Shown here: piece after piece, positions 1 to 9,010 of the stretch | Layout of the letters: each line of letters begins with the position of its first letter | Position numbering within the stretch: position 1 is the stretch's first letter | From: Oscillospiraceae bacterium | GTDB lineage: Bacteria; Bacillota; Clostridia; Oscillospirales; Acutalibacteraceae | Direction: 5' to 3' | Length of the DNA: 64,000 bases | NCBI GenBank assembly: GCA_902774035.1 | Contig: CACYHA010000006.1 | Span: forward strand, 62,001 to 126,000 | Program-made: the position numbers and the translations under genes | Notes under the pieces: generated by a model | Database searches by the model: none | What the model saw: only the letters and a program-made list of their open reading frames with translations | What the model was told of the DNA's origin: nothing

Positions 1-10
1 GAAACAGTAA
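1..10 (+). CDS. rplE: possible 3' end of ribosomal protein L5 gene
   Basis: Only the last codons can be in the window: read in one frame, positions 2-10 give Lys-Gln-stop (TAA at 8-10). In the spc operon the gene before rpsN is rplE, and the stop lies 13 bases before the rpsN start, a normal gap. The assignment rests on gene order, not on the protein sequence. Confidence 0.4.
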
Positions 11-23
11 GGAGGAATCACTT

Positions 24-209
24 ATGGCTAAAACATCTATGAAGGTGAAACAAAAAAGACCCGCTAAGTATTCCACAAGACAGTACAACCGCTGTAAGAT
101 CTGCGGCAGACCGCATGCGTATCTGCGCAAGTACGGCGTGTGCCGTATCTGCTTCAGAGAACTTGCCCATGCCGGCCAGATCCCGGGCGTGAAGAAAGCA
201 AGCTGGTAA
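24..209 (+). CDS. rpsN: 30S ribosomal protein S14, type Z (zinc-binding)
   Basis: A 61-residue S14 of the short zinc-binding form, a small-subunit head protein. The zinc site is visible as C24-x2-C27 and C40-x2-C43, and the length equals that of the type Z family. An AAGGAGG ribosome binding site precedes the ATG. It stands between the L5 end and rpsH, the standard spc operon order. It would be co-transcribed with everything down to rplQ. Confidence 0.98.
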   Translation: MAKTSMKVKQKRPAKYSTRQYNRCKICGRPHAYLRKYGVCRICFRELAHAGQIPGVKKASW

Positions 210-236
210 GCAATTGCAACAGGAGGTATAGGAATC

Positions 237-635
237 ATGCAAGTGACAGACGCAATCGCTGATATGCTTACGAGAATCCGTAACGCAAGTTCAGCAAAAC
301 ACGATTCGGTGAAAATTCCTGCATCCAACACCAAGAAAGCAATTGCCCAGATTCTTGTGGATGAAGGTTACATCAAAAACTACACCGTCGAAGAAGACGG
401 CAAACAGGGGATGATCACTGTTGAGCTGAAGTACGGCGCCAACAAGTCCCCCGTGATCACAGGTCTCCGCCGCGTTTCCAAGCCCGGCCTGAGAATCTAC
501 ACGAACTGCGAAGATATGCCCAAGGTGATGAAGGGTCTCGGCATCGCGATCCTTTCCACTTCCAAGGGCATCATGACCGACAAGGACGCGCGCAAAGCCA
601 ATGTTGGCGGCGAAGTTCTTGCGTTCATCTGGTAA
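237..635 (+). CDS. rpsH: 30S ribosomal protein S8
   Basis: A full-length S8 (132 residues), a primary 16S rRNA binder in the central domain. The N-terminus [13 protein letters not shown] and the C-terminal segment [20 protein letters not shown] are the family's signature stretches. It follows rpsN after 27 bases with an AGGAGG site, and rplF starts 12 bases after its stop. In many bacteria S8 also represses the spc mRNA; no such structure was identified here. Confidence 0.98.
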   Translation: MQVTDAIADMLTRIRNASSAKHDSVKIPASNTKKAIAQILVDEGYIKNYTVEEDGKQGMITVELKYGANKSPVITGLRRVSKPGLRIYTNCEDMPKVMKGLGIAILSTSKGIMTDKDARKANVGGEVLAFIW

Positions 636-647
636 GGAGGTGCTGAG

Positions 648-1190
648 ATGTCAAGAATCGGTAAAAAAGCCATTGCGATCCCCGCAGGCGTTGACGTGAC
701 TGTTGACGGCAGCACCGTGACTGTGAAGGGTCCGAAGGGCACCTTGACCCAGACGTTCAACAGCAGCATGAGCATCGAGAAGAACGGCGCGGAGATCACC
801 GTTTCCCGTCCGAACGATGCCAAGGAAAACAGATCGCTCCACGGTCTGACCCGTACACTCATTGCCAATATGGTCGAAGGCGTTTCCAACGGCTTCAAAA
901 AGGAGCTGGAGATCAACGGTATCGGTTACCGCGCCGAAAAGAAGGGCAAGGATCTTGTGATGAAGATCGGCTATTCCCACGACGTGATCGTTCCCGAGGT
1001 TGACGGAATCACCATTGACGTGCCCGCACCGAACAAGATCATCATCAACGGTGCTGACAAGCAGCAGGTTGGCCAGTTTGCCGCCGAAGTGCGCGAAAAG
1101 CGTCCGCCGGAACCCTACAAGGGCAAGGGCATCAAGTACGCCGACGAGCACATCCGCCGCAAAGAAGGCAAGGCCGGCAAGGGTAAATAA
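648..1190 (+). CDS. rplF: 50S ribosomal protein L6
   Basis: A full-length L6 (180 residues) beginning MSRIGKKAIAIPAGV and carrying the conserved C-terminal block RPPEPYKGKGIKYADE. L6 sits near the factor-binding site of the large subunit. It keeps the normal spc position between rpsH and rplR, with an AAGGAGG site before the ATG. Nothing unusual. Confidence 0.98.
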   Translation: MSRIGKKAIAIPAGVDVTVDGSTVTVKGPKGTLTQTFNSSMSIEKNGAEITVSRPNDAKENRSLHGLTRTLIANMVEGVSNGFKKELEINGIGYRAEKKGKDLVMKIGYSHDVIVPEVDGITIDVPAPNKIIINGADKQQVGQFAAEVREKRPPEPYKGKGIKYADEHIRRKEGKAGKGK

Positions 1191-1214
1191 GATTGGTAAA
1201 GGAGTGAAATTACA

Positions 1215-1571
1215 ATGGTCAGCAGACAAGACAGCAACAAAGCAAGACAGAAGCGTCATACGCGTGTGCGCGCAAAGATCAGCGGCACACCCGACTGCCC
1301 GCGTCTGAGCGTTTACCGTTCACTCAACCACATCTATGCGCAGCTTGTTGACGATGTAAACGGCGTTACGCTTGCATCCGCAGCAACCGTTGAAAAGGAT
1401 TTTGAGTACGGCGGAAACATCGAAGCGGCCAAAAAGGTTGGCGAGCTTCTTGCAAAACGCGCCGCGGAAAAAGGCATTGAAGAATGCGTTTTTGACAGAG
1501 GCGGTTACATCTATCACGGTCGTGTTGCGGCGCTTGCAGAAGGCGCGCGCGAAGGCGGCCTGAAGTTCTAA
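1215..1571 (+). CDS. rplR: 50S ribosomal protein L18
   Basis: L18 (118 residues), which carries 5S rRNA into the central protuberance with L5. The basic N-terminus with [20 protein letters not shown] and the C-terminal [20 protein letters not shown] block are typical. An AAGGAG site precedes the ATG. It stands between rplF and rpsE, as expected. Confidence 0.98.
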   Translation: MVSRQDSNKARQKRHTRVRAKISGTPDCPRLSVYRSLNHIYAQLVDDVNGVTLASAATVEKDFEYGGNIEAAKKVGELLAKRAAEKGIEECVFDRGGYIYHGRVAALAEGAREGGLKF

Positions 1572-1589
1572 GCAAGGAGGATATTGATT

Positions 1590-2090
1590 ATGACGAAAAT
1601 TGATGCATCGGCTTATGAACTTACAGAACGCGTTGTCGCGATCAACCGTGTATCCAAAACCGTGAAGGGCGGCCGTATCTACAAATTCGCAGCCCTCGTC
1701 GTCGTTGGCGACGGCAACGGCATCATCGGCTTCGGCATGGGAAAATCCGGCGAAGTTCCCGACGCGATCCGTAAGGGCATTGAAGACGCAAAGAAGAACC
1801 TGATGAAGATCGCCCTCAAGGGCACGACGATCCCCCACGAGATCATCGGTAAATTCGGCGCCGGCGTTGTGCTGCTGAAGCCCGCCGCTCCCGGTACCGG
1901 CGTGATCGCCGGCGGCCCGGTCCGTGCCGTTGTGGAAACGGTCGGCATCAAGGACATCCGTACGAAGGCTCTGCGTTCCAACAACCCCTGCAACGTTGTC
2001 AGAGCAACACTTGACGGTCTTTCAAAGCTTCGCAACCTCGAAGAAGTCGCGGTCATCCGCGGAAAGAGCGAGCAGGAAATTTTAGGTTAA
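1590..2090 (+). CDS. rpsE: 30S ribosomal protein S5
   Basis: S5 (166 residues from this start), important for decoding accuracy. The N-terminal double-stranded-RNA-binding part holds [20 protein letters not shown], followed by [17 protein letters not shown]. The ATG at 1590 is chosen because AAGGAGG at 1574-1580 lies nine bases before it; an in-frame TTG at 1584 would be too close to that site. Spc operon position between rplR and rpmD. Confidence 0.97.
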   Translation: MTKIDASAYELTERVVAINRVSKTVKGGRIYKFAALVVVGDGNGIIGFGMGKSGEVPDAIRKGIEDAKKNLMKIALKGTTIPHEIIGKFGAGVVLLKPAAPGTGVIAGGPVRAVVETVGIKDIRTKALRSNNPCNVVRATLDGLSKLRNLEEVAVIRGKSEQEILG

Positions 2091-2103
2091 GGAGGGCGCA
2101 ACA

Positions 2104-2283
2104 ATGGCAAATCTCAAAATCAAGCTTGTCAAGAGTCTGATCGGTTCCAAAAAAGATCAGATTGCCACCGCCCATGCACTTGGTCTTCGCAAGATCGGGG
2201 ACGAGGCAATTCAGCCGAACAACCCGGCGACGCAGGGCAAGGTGAAGAAGATCTCTCACCTGCTCGAAGTCACCGAAAGCTAA
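2104..2283 (+). CDS. rpmD: 50S ribosomal protein L30
   Basis: A 59-residue L30, the usual bacterial length: it starts [14 protein letters not shown] and ends in [11 protein letters not shown]. The segment [20 protein letters not shown] matches the family. It starts 13 bases after the rpsE stop with a GGAGG site and is followed by rplO, the fixed spc order. Confidence 0.97.
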   Translation: MANLKIKLVKSLIGSKKDQIATAHALGLRKIGDEAIQPNNPATQGKVKKISHLLEVTES

Positions 2284-2301
2284 GATGAGGAGGTGCGACA
2301 C

Positions 2302-2745
2302 ATGAAATTGCACGAACTTTCACCTGCAGCCGGCGCCACCAAGGCGCGTAAGCGTATCGGCCGCGGCGCAGGCTCCGGCCAGGGCAAAACCGCCGGTAAA
2401 GGTCATAAGGGTCAGAAGGCCCGTGCGGGCAGAGGTATGCGCGCCGGCTTTGAAGGCGGCCAGATGCCTTTGCAAAGACGCGTTCCGAAGCGCGGCTTCA
2501 ACAACATTTTCAGAACCGAGATGGCCATCGTCAACGTGGCTGCCATTGACAAAGCTTTTGCAGCGGACGAGACAGTCACGATCGACGCGCTCGTCGAAAA
2601 GGGCCTTGTCAAGAAGGTGCTTGACGGCGTAAAGGTGCTCGGAAACGGCGAGATCACCAAGGCGCTCACCATTCAGGCGAACGCATTCAGCGAAACCGCA
2701 AAGCAAAAGATCGAGGCGGCCGGCGGAAAGGCCGAGGTGATCTGA
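2302..2745 (+). CDS. rplO: 50S ribosomal protein L15
   Basis: L15 (147 residues). The glycine-rich basic N-terminal extension ([18 protein letters not shown], then [18 protein letters not shown]) threads into 23S rRNA and is diagnostic. The ATG at 2302 is chosen over an in-frame GTG at 2293 because the GAGGAGG site covers about 2287-2293. secY starts one base after the stop, so translational coupling is likely. Confidence 0.97.
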   Translation: MKLHELSPAAGATKARKRIGRGAGSGQGKTAGKGHKGQKARAGRGMRAGFEGGQMPLQRRVPKRGFNNIFRTEMAIVNVAAIDKAFAADETVTIDALVEKGLVKKVLDGVKVLGNGEITKALTIQANAFSETAKQKIEAAGGKAEVI

Positions 2746-2746
2746 G

Positions 2747-4063
2747 ATGATTGGTACGTTTATCAACGCTTGGAAAATCGCGGATCTCCGTAAGAAGATG
2801 CTCTTCACGGCGCTGATCGTTCTGATCTTCAGAATCGGCGCTGCGATCCCCATTCCGTTCACCAACATTACGGAAGGCATCGTGGATCCGACGGCGGAAA
2901 CCTTCATGAACTATCTGAGCATGATGACCGGTGACGCGTTCAACTACGGAACGATTTTCGCAATGTCCGTCACCCCGTATATCAACAGTTCGATCATCAT
3001 CCAGCTCCTCACTGTCGCCATTCCCTATCTTGAGAAACTCTCGAAGGAAGGCGAAGAGGGCAGAAAGAAGATCGCTACCATCACCCGCTACACCACCATC
3101 GCGCTCGCGCTGCTGCAGAGTACCGCGTACTTCATCTATCTGCGTGCGAAGGGCTATGTGGTCACAGACGCGCAGGGCCAGCTCTTCACCGGCTTCTCCG
3201 CAGTGCTGCAGGGTCTTGTGGTCATCACCGTGCTCACCGCGGGTTCCGCGTTCATCATGTGGCTCGGTGAACAGGTCAACGACAAAGGCATCGGCAACGG
3301 CGTCTCCATCATCCTGTTCGCAGGTATCGTTGCGCGTATGCCGACCCTCGTCTACATGATGTATGCTTACCTCATGCAGGGCGGCGCCTACTTCGCGCTG
3401 GTGCCCATCGTCATCGTCCTGCTCCTCGCGATGATCGCTTTCATCGTCTGGATGGACAATGCCGAACGCCGCATCCCCGTGCAGTATGCAAAACGTGTGG
3501 TCGGACGCAAGATGTACGGCGGCCAGAACACCCATATCCCCATCAAGGTCAATATGTCCGGCGTTCTGCCCATCATCTTTGCCTCCTCCATCCTTTCTCT
3601 CCCGCCGACAGTGCTGATGTTCCTCAACGAGGACAATCTCTCCGAAGGCTGGAAAAACTTCTTCGGCGTGTTCAAATCCAGCCACTGGGCGTACGGTCTG
3701 ATGTACTTCGTGCTGATTCTCTTCTTCGCGTATTTCTATGCGAGCATTCAGTACAACCCCGTGGAAATGGCCAACAACATCCGCAAGAACAGCGGCATGA
3801 TCCCCGGCATCCGTCCGGGCAAACCGACTGCCGATTATATTCAGAAGATCATCTCCCGCATCACGCTGCTCGGCGCGCTGCTCATCAGCGTTGTTGCGTT
3901 GTTCCCGATCCTCATGACGCAGTTCACCCAGTTGATCGGCAAGCCCATGACCCTTTCTCTCGGCGGTACTTCCCTGATCATCGTTGTCGGCGTTGCGCTT
4001 GAAACTGTCAAGTCGCTCGAAAGCCAGATGATGATGCGTCACTACAAGGGCTTCCTTGACTAA
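2747..4063 (+). CDS. secY: protein translocase subunit SecY
   Basis: SecY (438 residues), the channel-forming subunit of the SecYEG translocon in the cytoplasmic membrane. Ten hydrophobic segments are visible, along with conserved stretches such as PYINSSIIIQLL after the plug region, VRVPVQYAK-like RIPVQYAKRVVGRK and GMIPGIRPGKPT in the C-terminal cytoplasmic loop. Length is normal. It starts one base after rplO and is followed 13 bases later by adk, the common spc arrangement. It serves export of the secreted proteins encoded later in the window. Confidence 0.98.
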   Translation: MIGTFINAWKIADLRKKMLFTALIVLIFRIGAAIPIPFTNITEGIVDPTAETFMNYLSMMTGDAFNYGTIFAMSVTPYINSSIIIQLLTVAIPYLEKLSKEGEEGRKKIATITRYTTIALALLQSTAYFIYLRAKGYVVTDAQGQLFTGFSAVLQGLVVITVLTAGSAFIMWLGEQVNDKGIGNGVSIILFAGIVARMPTLVYMMYAYLMQGGAYFALVPIVIVLLLAMIAFIVWMDNAERRIPVQYAKRVVGRKMYGGQNTHIPIKVNMSGVLPIIFASSILSLPPTVLMFLNEDNLSEGWKNFFGVFKSSHWAYGLMYFVLILFFAYFYASIQYNPVEMANNIRKNSGMIPGIRPGKPTADYIQKIISRITLLGALLISVVALFPILMTQFTQLIGKPMTLSLGGTSLIIVVGVALETVKSLESQMMMRHYKGFLD

Positions 4064-4076
4064 GAGGTAAGCACAG

Positions 4077-4709
4077 ATGAAACTGATTTTATTGGGCGCT
4101 CCGGGTGCCGGCAAAGGCACCCAGGCCGAAATCATCTGTAAACACTGCTCCATTCCCGCCATCTCCACCGGCAACATCATCCGCGCTGCGCTCAAAGCGC
4201 AGACGGAGATGGGGCTGCGGGCCAGGGACTATATCGAAAAAGGTCTGCTTGTGCCCGACGAAGTGGTGATCGGTATCATTCAAGACAGACTCAGCGAGGA
4301 CGACTGCGCAGACGGCTTCATTCTTGACGGCTTTCCGCGCACCGTGCCGCAGGCCGAAGCGCTGGACAAAATGGGCATCGAGATCGACCGCGTGATCGAC
4401 CTTGAGGTCCCCGATGAAAAGATCATCGAGCGCATGAGCGGCCGCAGAGTCTGCGCCCATTGCGGCGCCTCCTACCATCTGCTGTATAAGCAGCCGAAAA
4501 CGGAAGGCGTTTGCGACAACTGCGGCGAGCAGCTTGTGCAGCGTGCGGACGACAAGGCCGAAACCGTTCTGGAACGGCTGAAGGTCTATCACGCACAGAC
4601 GGAACCGCTCATTGCGTTCTATCGCGCCAAAGGCAAGCTGCACGTTGTTGAGGGTCAGGACGAGATCGCCGATACCACGGCGCTCACCCTCAAAGCGTTG
4701 GAGGATTAA
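4077..4709 (+). CDS. adk: adenylate kinase with zinc-binding lid
   Basis: Adenylate kinase (210 residues) converts ATP + AMP into two ADP in the cytoplasm. The P-loop GAPGAGKGT is at residues 8-16, and the NMP-binding (STGNIIRAA) and GFPRT segments follow. The LID domain has C126-x2-C129-x16-C146-x2-C149, the four-cysteine zinc site common in Gram-positive adenylate kinases. It lies between secY and map, a standard linkage, with map starting three bases after the stop. Confidence 0.98.
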   Translation: MKLILLGAPGAGKGTQAEIICKHCSIPAISTGNIIRAALKAQTEMGLRARDYIEKGLLVPDEVVIGIIQDRLSEDDCADGFILDGFPRTVPQAEALDKMGIEIDRVIDLEVPDEKIIERMSGRRVCAHCGASYHLLYKQPKTEGVCDNCGEQLVQRADDKAETVLERLKVYHAQTEPLIAFYRAKGKLHVVEGQDEIADTTALTLKALED

Positions 4710-4712
4710 CGC

Positions 4713-5462
4713 ATGATCGTGCTCAAGACAACGCGTGAACTTTCCCTGATGAAAGAAGCGTGCAGAATTTCTGCCGGAGCACTTCGCGTGGCAGGGGAAG
4801 CGGTCAGACCGGGCGTCTCCACCTGGGAGATCGACCGGATCGCTTATGAATACATCAAGCGGCAGGGTGCGGAACCCAACTTTCTGCATCTCTACGGCTT
4901 TCCCGCCACGGCATGCATTTCCGTCAACGATGAGATTATCCACGGCATTCCGAGCAAGGAGCGCATTTTGCGCGAGGGAGACATCGTCAGTATCGACCTC
5001 GGCGCAAAAAAGCACGGCTATAACGGCGACAACGCCGCCACATTTGCCTGCGGAACCGTTTCCGACGAGGCACAGCGGCTGATGGACACCACCAGAGAGA
5101 GCCTTTACGAGGCGATCAAGATGGCGGTCCCCGGCGGCAAGATCGGCGATATAGCTTCCACAGTGCAGCGCTATTGCGAGGCAAGGGGCTACGGCGTGGT
5201 GCGCGAATACACCGGCCACGGCGTGGGCAAGGAATTGCACGAAGACCCCAGCGTGCCGAACTACGGTACCGCCGGCCGAGGCGTTCGCCTGGTACCGGGC
5301 ATGACAATCGCCATTGAGCCGATGATCAACCAAGGCACTGCAGCCATCCGGCAGATGTCGGACGGGTGGACCGTGAAAACCAAAGACGGCCGCCTTTCCG
5401 CCCACTTCGAACACACTGTTGCCATCACAAAGCAGGGTCCCGTGATCCTGACGGTGGAATGA
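4713..5462 (+). CDS. map: methionine aminopeptidase, type I
   Basis: Methionine aminopeptidase (249 residues) removes initiator methionine from nascent proteins. Metal-ligand motifs of the pita-bread fold are visible in order: SIDLGAKKHGYNGDNAAT (two Asp), TGHGVGKELHE (His), IAIEPMIN (Glu) and HFEHTVAIT (Glu). There is no N-terminal zinc-finger extension, so it is the short bacterial form. It follows adk after three bases, and the next gene starts one base after its stop. Confidence 0.97.
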   Translation: MIVLKTTRELSLMKEACRISAGALRVAGEAVRPGVSTWEIDRIAYEYIKRQGAEPNFLHLYGFPATACISVNDEIIHGIPSKERILREGDIVSIDLGAKKHGYNGDNAATFACGTVSDEAQRLMDTTRESLYEAIKMAVPGGKIGDIASTVQRYCEARGYGVVREYTGHGVGKELHEDPSVPNYGTAGRGVRLVPGMTIAIEPMINQGTAAIRQMSDGWTVKTKDGRLSAHFEHTVAITKQGPVILTVE

Positions 5463-5463
5463 G

Positions 5464-5706
5464 ATGGAGTTCGAGAGAGGACAGGTCGTGCTGGCAACAG
5501 CCGGCCGCGAAAAAGGCAGACTGCTGGCGGTCACGGGAACCGACGAAACGCGCGTTTTCGTGTGCGACGGGAAGGAACGTCCGCTGGAAAAACCGAAGGC
5601 GAAGAATCCCCGCCACCTGCAGAAGACAACCATGACATTGGATACAAACGCAATGGCAACGAACCGCAAGTTGAAAAAGGCTCTGGGCGAGCTGATGCGC
5701 AAGTGA
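5464..5706 (+). CDS. KOW-domain RNA-binding protein (L14e-like)
   Basis: An 80-residue protein whose N-terminal half (FERGQVVLATAGREKGRLLA) is a KOW motif, the RNA-binding fold found in L14e, L24 and NusG. The C-terminal third is basic. A small KOW gene between map and infA is a recurring feature of clostridial spc operons. The exact role is not established; association with ribosomes or translation is inferred from fold and position. It starts one base after map and precedes infA by 11 bases. Confidence 0.9.
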   Translation: MEFERGQVVLATAGREKGRLLAVTGTDETRVFVCDGKERPLEKPKAKNPRHLQKTTMTLDTNAMATNRKLKKALGELMRK

Positions 5707-5717
5707 GGTAATTTGTT

Positions 5718-5936
5718 ATGTCAAAACAGGATATGCTCGAACTGGAAGGCACTGTGGTGGAGGCACTGCCGAACGCCCAGTTCCAGGTGGAGCTTAGCAA
5801 CGGTCATAAAATTCTGGCCCACATCTCCGGCAAGCTGCGGATGAACTATATCCGCATTCTGCCCGGCGACAAGGTCACGGTCGAAATGTCTCCATACGAC
5901 CTGACCCGCGGCCGCATCACGTGGAGATCCAAATAA
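5718..5936 (+). CDS. infA: translation initiation factor IF-1
   Basis: IF-1 (72 residues), an OB-fold protein that occupies the ribosomal A site during initiation. The sequence from [19 protein letters not shown] to the end [12 protein letters not shown] matches the family along its full length. It lies between the KOW gene and rpmJ, the usual infA-rpmJ-rpsM order. Confidence 0.98.
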   Translation: MSKQDMLELEGTVVEALPNAQFQVELSNGHKILAHISGKLRMNYIRILPGDKVTVEMSPYDLTRGRITWRSK

Positions 5937-5971
5937 CCAACCAAGGTTACCATTAAAAGGAGGTAGTTCTA

Positions 5972-6085
5972 ATGAAAGTCAGACCTTCTGTCAAGAAAAT
6001 TTGCGAGAAGTGCAAAATCATCAAGCGCAAGGGAAAGGTCATGGTCATCTGTGAAAATCCCAAGCACAAGCAGCGTCAGGGCTAA
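5972..6085 (+). CDS. rpmJ: 50S ribosomal protein L36, zinc type
   Basis: A 37-residue L36. Residues C11, C14, C27 and H32 form the zinc-binding set of the C+ form. An AAAAGGAGG site precedes the ATG, and the stop at 6083-6085 is followed 35 bases later by rpsM. Gene order and full-length match make the call secure although the gene is very short. Confidence 0.97.
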   Translation: MKVRPSVKKICEKCKIIKRKGKVMVICENPKHKQRQG

Positions 6086-6120
6086 TGACGCAAACCCAAT
6101 TTTGGAGGTGTAACTGACAA

Positions 6121-6489
6121 ATGGCTCGTATTTCAGGCGTTGACCTGCCGAGAGACAAGAGAGTGGAGATCGCTCTGACCTACATTTTCGGCATCGGTCG
6201 CAAAACTGCCGGCGACATCATCGCCGCAACCGGCGTCAATCCGGACACCCGCGTCAAGGATTTGACCGAAGAAGACGTTTCCAAGCTTCGTGAGTACATC
6301 GACCACAACCTGAAGGTGGAAGGTGATCTCAGAAGAGAGACCGCATTCGATATCAAGAGACTGATCGAAATCGGCTGCTATCGCGGTGTGCGTCACAGAA
6401 AGGGCCTGCCCGTGAGAGGCCAGCGTTCCAAGACCAACGCACGTACGCGCAAGGGTCCGAAGAAGACCATTGCAAACAAGAAGAAATAA
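6121..6489 (+). CDS. rpsM: 30S ribosomal protein S13
   Basis: S13 (122 residues), a head protein contacting the large subunit and P-site tRNA. Diagnostic stretches are [20 protein letters not shown] at the N-terminus and [23 protein letters not shown] [20 protein letters not shown] near the end. A TTGGAGG site precedes the ATG. It is the first gene of the classic alpha operon and is followed by rpsK. Confidence 0.98.
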   Translation: MARISGVDLPRDKRVEIALTYIFGIGRKTAGDIIAATGVNPDTRVKDLTEEDVSKLREYIDHNLKVEGDLRRETAFDIKRLIEIGCYRGVRHRKGLPVRGQRSKTNARTRKGPKKTIANKKK

Positions 6490-6507
6490 GCAAAAGGAGG
6501 AATCTTT

Positions 6508-6912
6508 ATGGCTACTAAGGGAGGCAAAAAAGGCGCCACCGTTCGCCGCCGCCGTGAACGCAAGAACATTGAACGCGGTGCGGCCCATATCCAATCCACC
6601 TTCAACAACACGATCGTGACCATTACCGACACTCAGGGCAATGCTGTTTCCTGGGCGAGCGCCGGTGAGATGGGCTTCAGAGGCTCCAGAAAATCGACGC
6701 CGTTCGCTGCGCAGACCGCTGCGGAGACCGCTGCCAAGGCTGCGATGGAACACGGCATGAAGACTGTTGAAGTTTATGTCAAGGGCCCGGGTTCAGGCCG
6801 TGAGGCTGCCATCCGCGCATTGCAGACCGCCGGTCTGGACGTGACGATGATCAAAGACGTTACGCCGATTCCGCACAACGGCTGCCGTCCGCCCAAGAGA
6901 AGACGTGTTTGA
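6508..6912 (+). CDS. rpsK: 30S ribosomal protein S11
   Basis: S11 (134 residues), part of the platform that touches mRNA near the Shine-Dalgarno helix. [18 protein letters not shown] and the C-terminal [18 protein letters not shown] are typical. AAAGGAGG precedes the ATG. It sits 18 bases after rpsM and 23 bases before rpsD. Confidence 0.98.
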   Translation: MATKGGKKGATVRRRRERKNIERGAAHIQSTFNNTIVTITDTQGNAVSWASAGEMGFRGSRKSTPFAAQTAAETAAKAAMEHGMKTVEVYVKGPGSGREAAIRALQTAGLDVTMIKDVTPIPHNGCRPPKRRRV

Positions 6913-6935
6913 TTTTTACAAGGAGGTAAAGCTTT

Positions 6936-7538
6936 ATGGCTAAAAATTCGCAGCCGATTGCAAAGCGTTGCAAAACACTCAATGTATCTCCGACCGCAAT
7001 GGGATATGCCAAAAAGAACACGAACCGCAACCCGAAGGGCGGCTTGAGAAGAAAGCAGTCCGAATATGCGCTGCAGCTCAACGAGAAGCAGAAGGTCAAG
7101 TTCGTTTACGGCATTCTGGAGAAACAGTTCAGCTCCTACTATGAAAAGGCTTCCAAGATGCCCGGTAAAGCCGGCGACAACCTCTTGATCCTTTGCGAAC
7201 GCCGTCTGGACAACGTGGTGTATCATCTTGGTTTTGCGCAGACCCGCCGTCAGGCACGTCAGCTCGTGAACCACGCGCACTTTACCGTTGACGGCAAAAA
7301 GTGCAACATTCCTTCCTACCAGGTGAAACCGGGTCAGGTCATTGCTGTGAAGCAAAGCAGCCGCTCTTCCGTGCTGTTCGAAAAGCTCACCGGCGCCGAC
7401 GCTCCGTTTGTCACTGTTCCCGAATGGCTGCAGCTTGACAGAAACGAGCTCAAAGGCACTGTGCTGAGAATGCCCGTGCGCGAAGATGTGGACTTCCCCG
7501 TGGAAGAACACCTCATCATCGAGCTCTATTCTAAGTAA
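6936..7538 (+). CDS. rpsD: 30S ribosomal protein S4
   Basis: S4 (200 residues), a primary 16S rRNA binder. The S4 RNA-binding domain is visible as RRLDNVVYHLGFAQTRRQAR followed by LVNHAHFTVDGKKCNIPSY. This copy lacks the N-terminal zinc cysteine cluster seen in some S4 proteins. It sits between rpsK and rpoA; AAGGAGG precedes the ATG. In other bacteria S4 represses the alpha operon, and no leader structure was recognised here. Confidence 0.97.
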   Translation: MAKNSQPIAKRCKTLNVSPTAMGYAKKNTNRNPKGGLRRKQSEYALQLNEKQKVKFVYGILEKQFSSYYEKASKMPGKAGDNLLILCERRLDNVVYHLGFAQTRRQARQLVNHAHFTVDGKKCNIPSYQVKPGQVIAVKQSSRSSVLFEKLTGADAPFVTVPEWLQLDRNELKGTVLRMPVREDVDFPVEEHLIIELYSK

Positions 7539-7590
7539 TCACATAGAATATCCCGAACGCAGTTCCACAATAGAATAAGGAGGGTTTTGC

Positions 7591-8541
7591 ATGATAGGAA
7601 TTGAAAAGCCCAGAATCGAAACCGCAGAGCTGTCGGCAGACGGCACTTACGGCAAGGTGATTGTTGAACCGCTGGAGTGCGGCTACGGCATCACGCTCGG
7701 CAACAGCCTGAGAAGGATCCTTCTCTCCTCGCTGCCCGGTTACGCGATCACCAGTGTGAAGATCGACGGCGTTTTGCATGAATTTTCCACGGTGCCCGGC
7801 GTCAAGGAAGACGTGACGGAGATCGTTCTGAACCTCAAAAAGGTCATTTTGAAGATTCACGGCGAAGGCCAGAAGACCATTTACATTGACGCCAGCGGCG
7901 AAGGCGAAGTGCTCGCCGGCGACATCAAGTGCGATTCGGAAGTGGAGATTCTCAATCCGGAGAGCCACATTTGCACCCTGGACAAGGACGCTCACATCAA
8001 CATGGAGATCACTTGCAGCAAGGGGCGCGGCTATGTTTCGGCAGAGCAGAACAAAGCGGCGATGCAGCCGGTCATCGGTGTGATCGCGATCGATTCGATC
8101 TACACCCCGGTTTTGAAGGTTAACTATACCGTCGAAAACACCCGTGTTGGACAGGTCACAGACCTTGACAAGCTGACGCTTGAGGTCTGGACAAACAAGA
8201 CCATCTCGGCAACAGAGGCCATTTCTCTGGGAGCCAAGTTTCTCAACGAACATCTCGCTCTATTCGGCGATTTGTCGGGAGAGGCGTATGAGACTGAGAT
8301 CATGGTCGACAAAGGCGAGGACGCAAAGGAAAAGGTCCTTGAGATGACCATTGAGGAACTTGACTTGTCTGTGCGTTCCTTCAACTGCTTGAAGCGCGCA
8401 GGCATCAACACGGTGGAAGACTTGACCACAAAGACGGAAGACGACATGATGAAAGTCCGCAACCTCGGCAAAAAGTCGTTGGGCGAAGTCATCAACAAGC
8501 TGCATTCTTTCGGTCTCGACCTCAGAAGTGAGGACGAATAA
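7591..8541 (+). CDS. rpoA: DNA-directed RNA polymerase subunit alpha
   Basis: RNA polymerase alpha (316 residues). The N-terminal assembly domain carries [19 protein letters not shown]. The C-terminal domain, reached after an acidic linker, carries [20 protein letters not shown] and [11 protein letters not shown], the helices that bind UP elements and activators. An AAGGAGG site precedes the ATG. Standard position between rpsD and rplQ. Confidence 0.98.
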   Translation: MIGIEKPRIETAELSADGTYGKVIVEPLECGYGITLGNSLRRILLSSLPGYAITSVKIDGVLHEFSTVPGVKEDVTEIVLNLKKVILKIHGEGQKTIYIDASGEGEVLAGDIKCDSEVEILNPESHICTLDKDAHINMEITCSKGRGYVSAEQNKAAMQPVIGVIAIDSIYTPVLKVNYTVENTRVGQVTDLDKLTLEVWTNKTISATEAISLGAKFLNEHLALFGDLSGEAYETEIMVDKGEDAKEKVLEMTIEELDLSVRSFNCLKRAGINTVEDLTTKTEDDMMKVRNLGKKSLGEVINKLHSFGLDLRSEDE

Positions 8542-8575
8542 TTGATTTCAACATTTGCAAAAGGAGTGATTTCAA

Positions 8576-8917
8576 ATGGCAGGTACCAGAAAACTCGGCA
8601 GAGCCAGTGATCATCGCAAGGCCATGCTCAGAGGCTTGGTTACTTATCTCTTGGAAAAGGGCAGCATTGAAACCACCGTTACAAGGGCAAAAGAAGTGCG
8701 CGCCATGGCTGAGAAAATGATTACCCTCGGCAAGGAACCCACGCTGCACAACAAACGTCAGGCGCTGGCCTACATCACCAAGGAAGATGTGGTCAAAAAG
8801 CTGTTTGACGAGATCGGCCCCAAGTATAAGGATGTTAACGGCGGCTACTGCCGTATTATCAAGACTGGCCCGCGCCGCGGCGACGCAGCGGAGATGTGCA
8901 TCATTGAGCTCGTCTGA
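8576..8917 (+). CDS. rplQ: 50S ribosomal protein L17
   Basis: L17 (113 residues), located at the exit of the peptide tunnel. [20 protein letters not shown] and the C-terminal [19 protein letters not shown] identify it. It is the last gene of the run and is followed by a strong intrinsic terminator. The cbiO/ECF transporter genes that often follow rplQ in Firmicutes are absent here. Confidence 0.98.
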   Translation: MAGTRKLGRASDHRKAMLRGLVTYLLEKGSIETTVTRAKEVRAMAEKMITLGKEPTLHNKRQALAYITKEDVVKKLFDEIGPKYKDVNGGYCRIIKTGPRRGDAAEMCIIELV

Positions 8918-8936
8918 TAGTACAGAATAAAAAATC

Positions 8937-8968
8937 ATGATCCCCCGAAAGAACGGGGGATCATTTTT
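8937..8968 (+). terminator. intrinsic terminator after rplQ
   Basis: A perfect 10-bp stem (ATGATCCCCC at 8937-8946 with GGGGGATCAT at 8955-8964), an 8-base loop and a run of five T. It closes the ribosomal protein operon. An A-rich run on the other side also allows use for the convergent gene ending at 9002. Confidence 0.93.
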
Positions 8969-8976
8969 GTATTTAA

Positions 8977-9010
8977 GGAACAGGGGGACAGGAAACAGGG
9001 GTCAGGGGTC
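8977..9010. repeat. short-period degenerate GGACAGG tract
   Basis: About five imperfect copies of a 6-8 base unit of the type GACAGGGG lie directly behind the rplQ terminator and run into the last codons of the convergent DUF3737 gene. Similar tracts with different units follow the mmsA and nifJ stop codons. Confidence 0.6.
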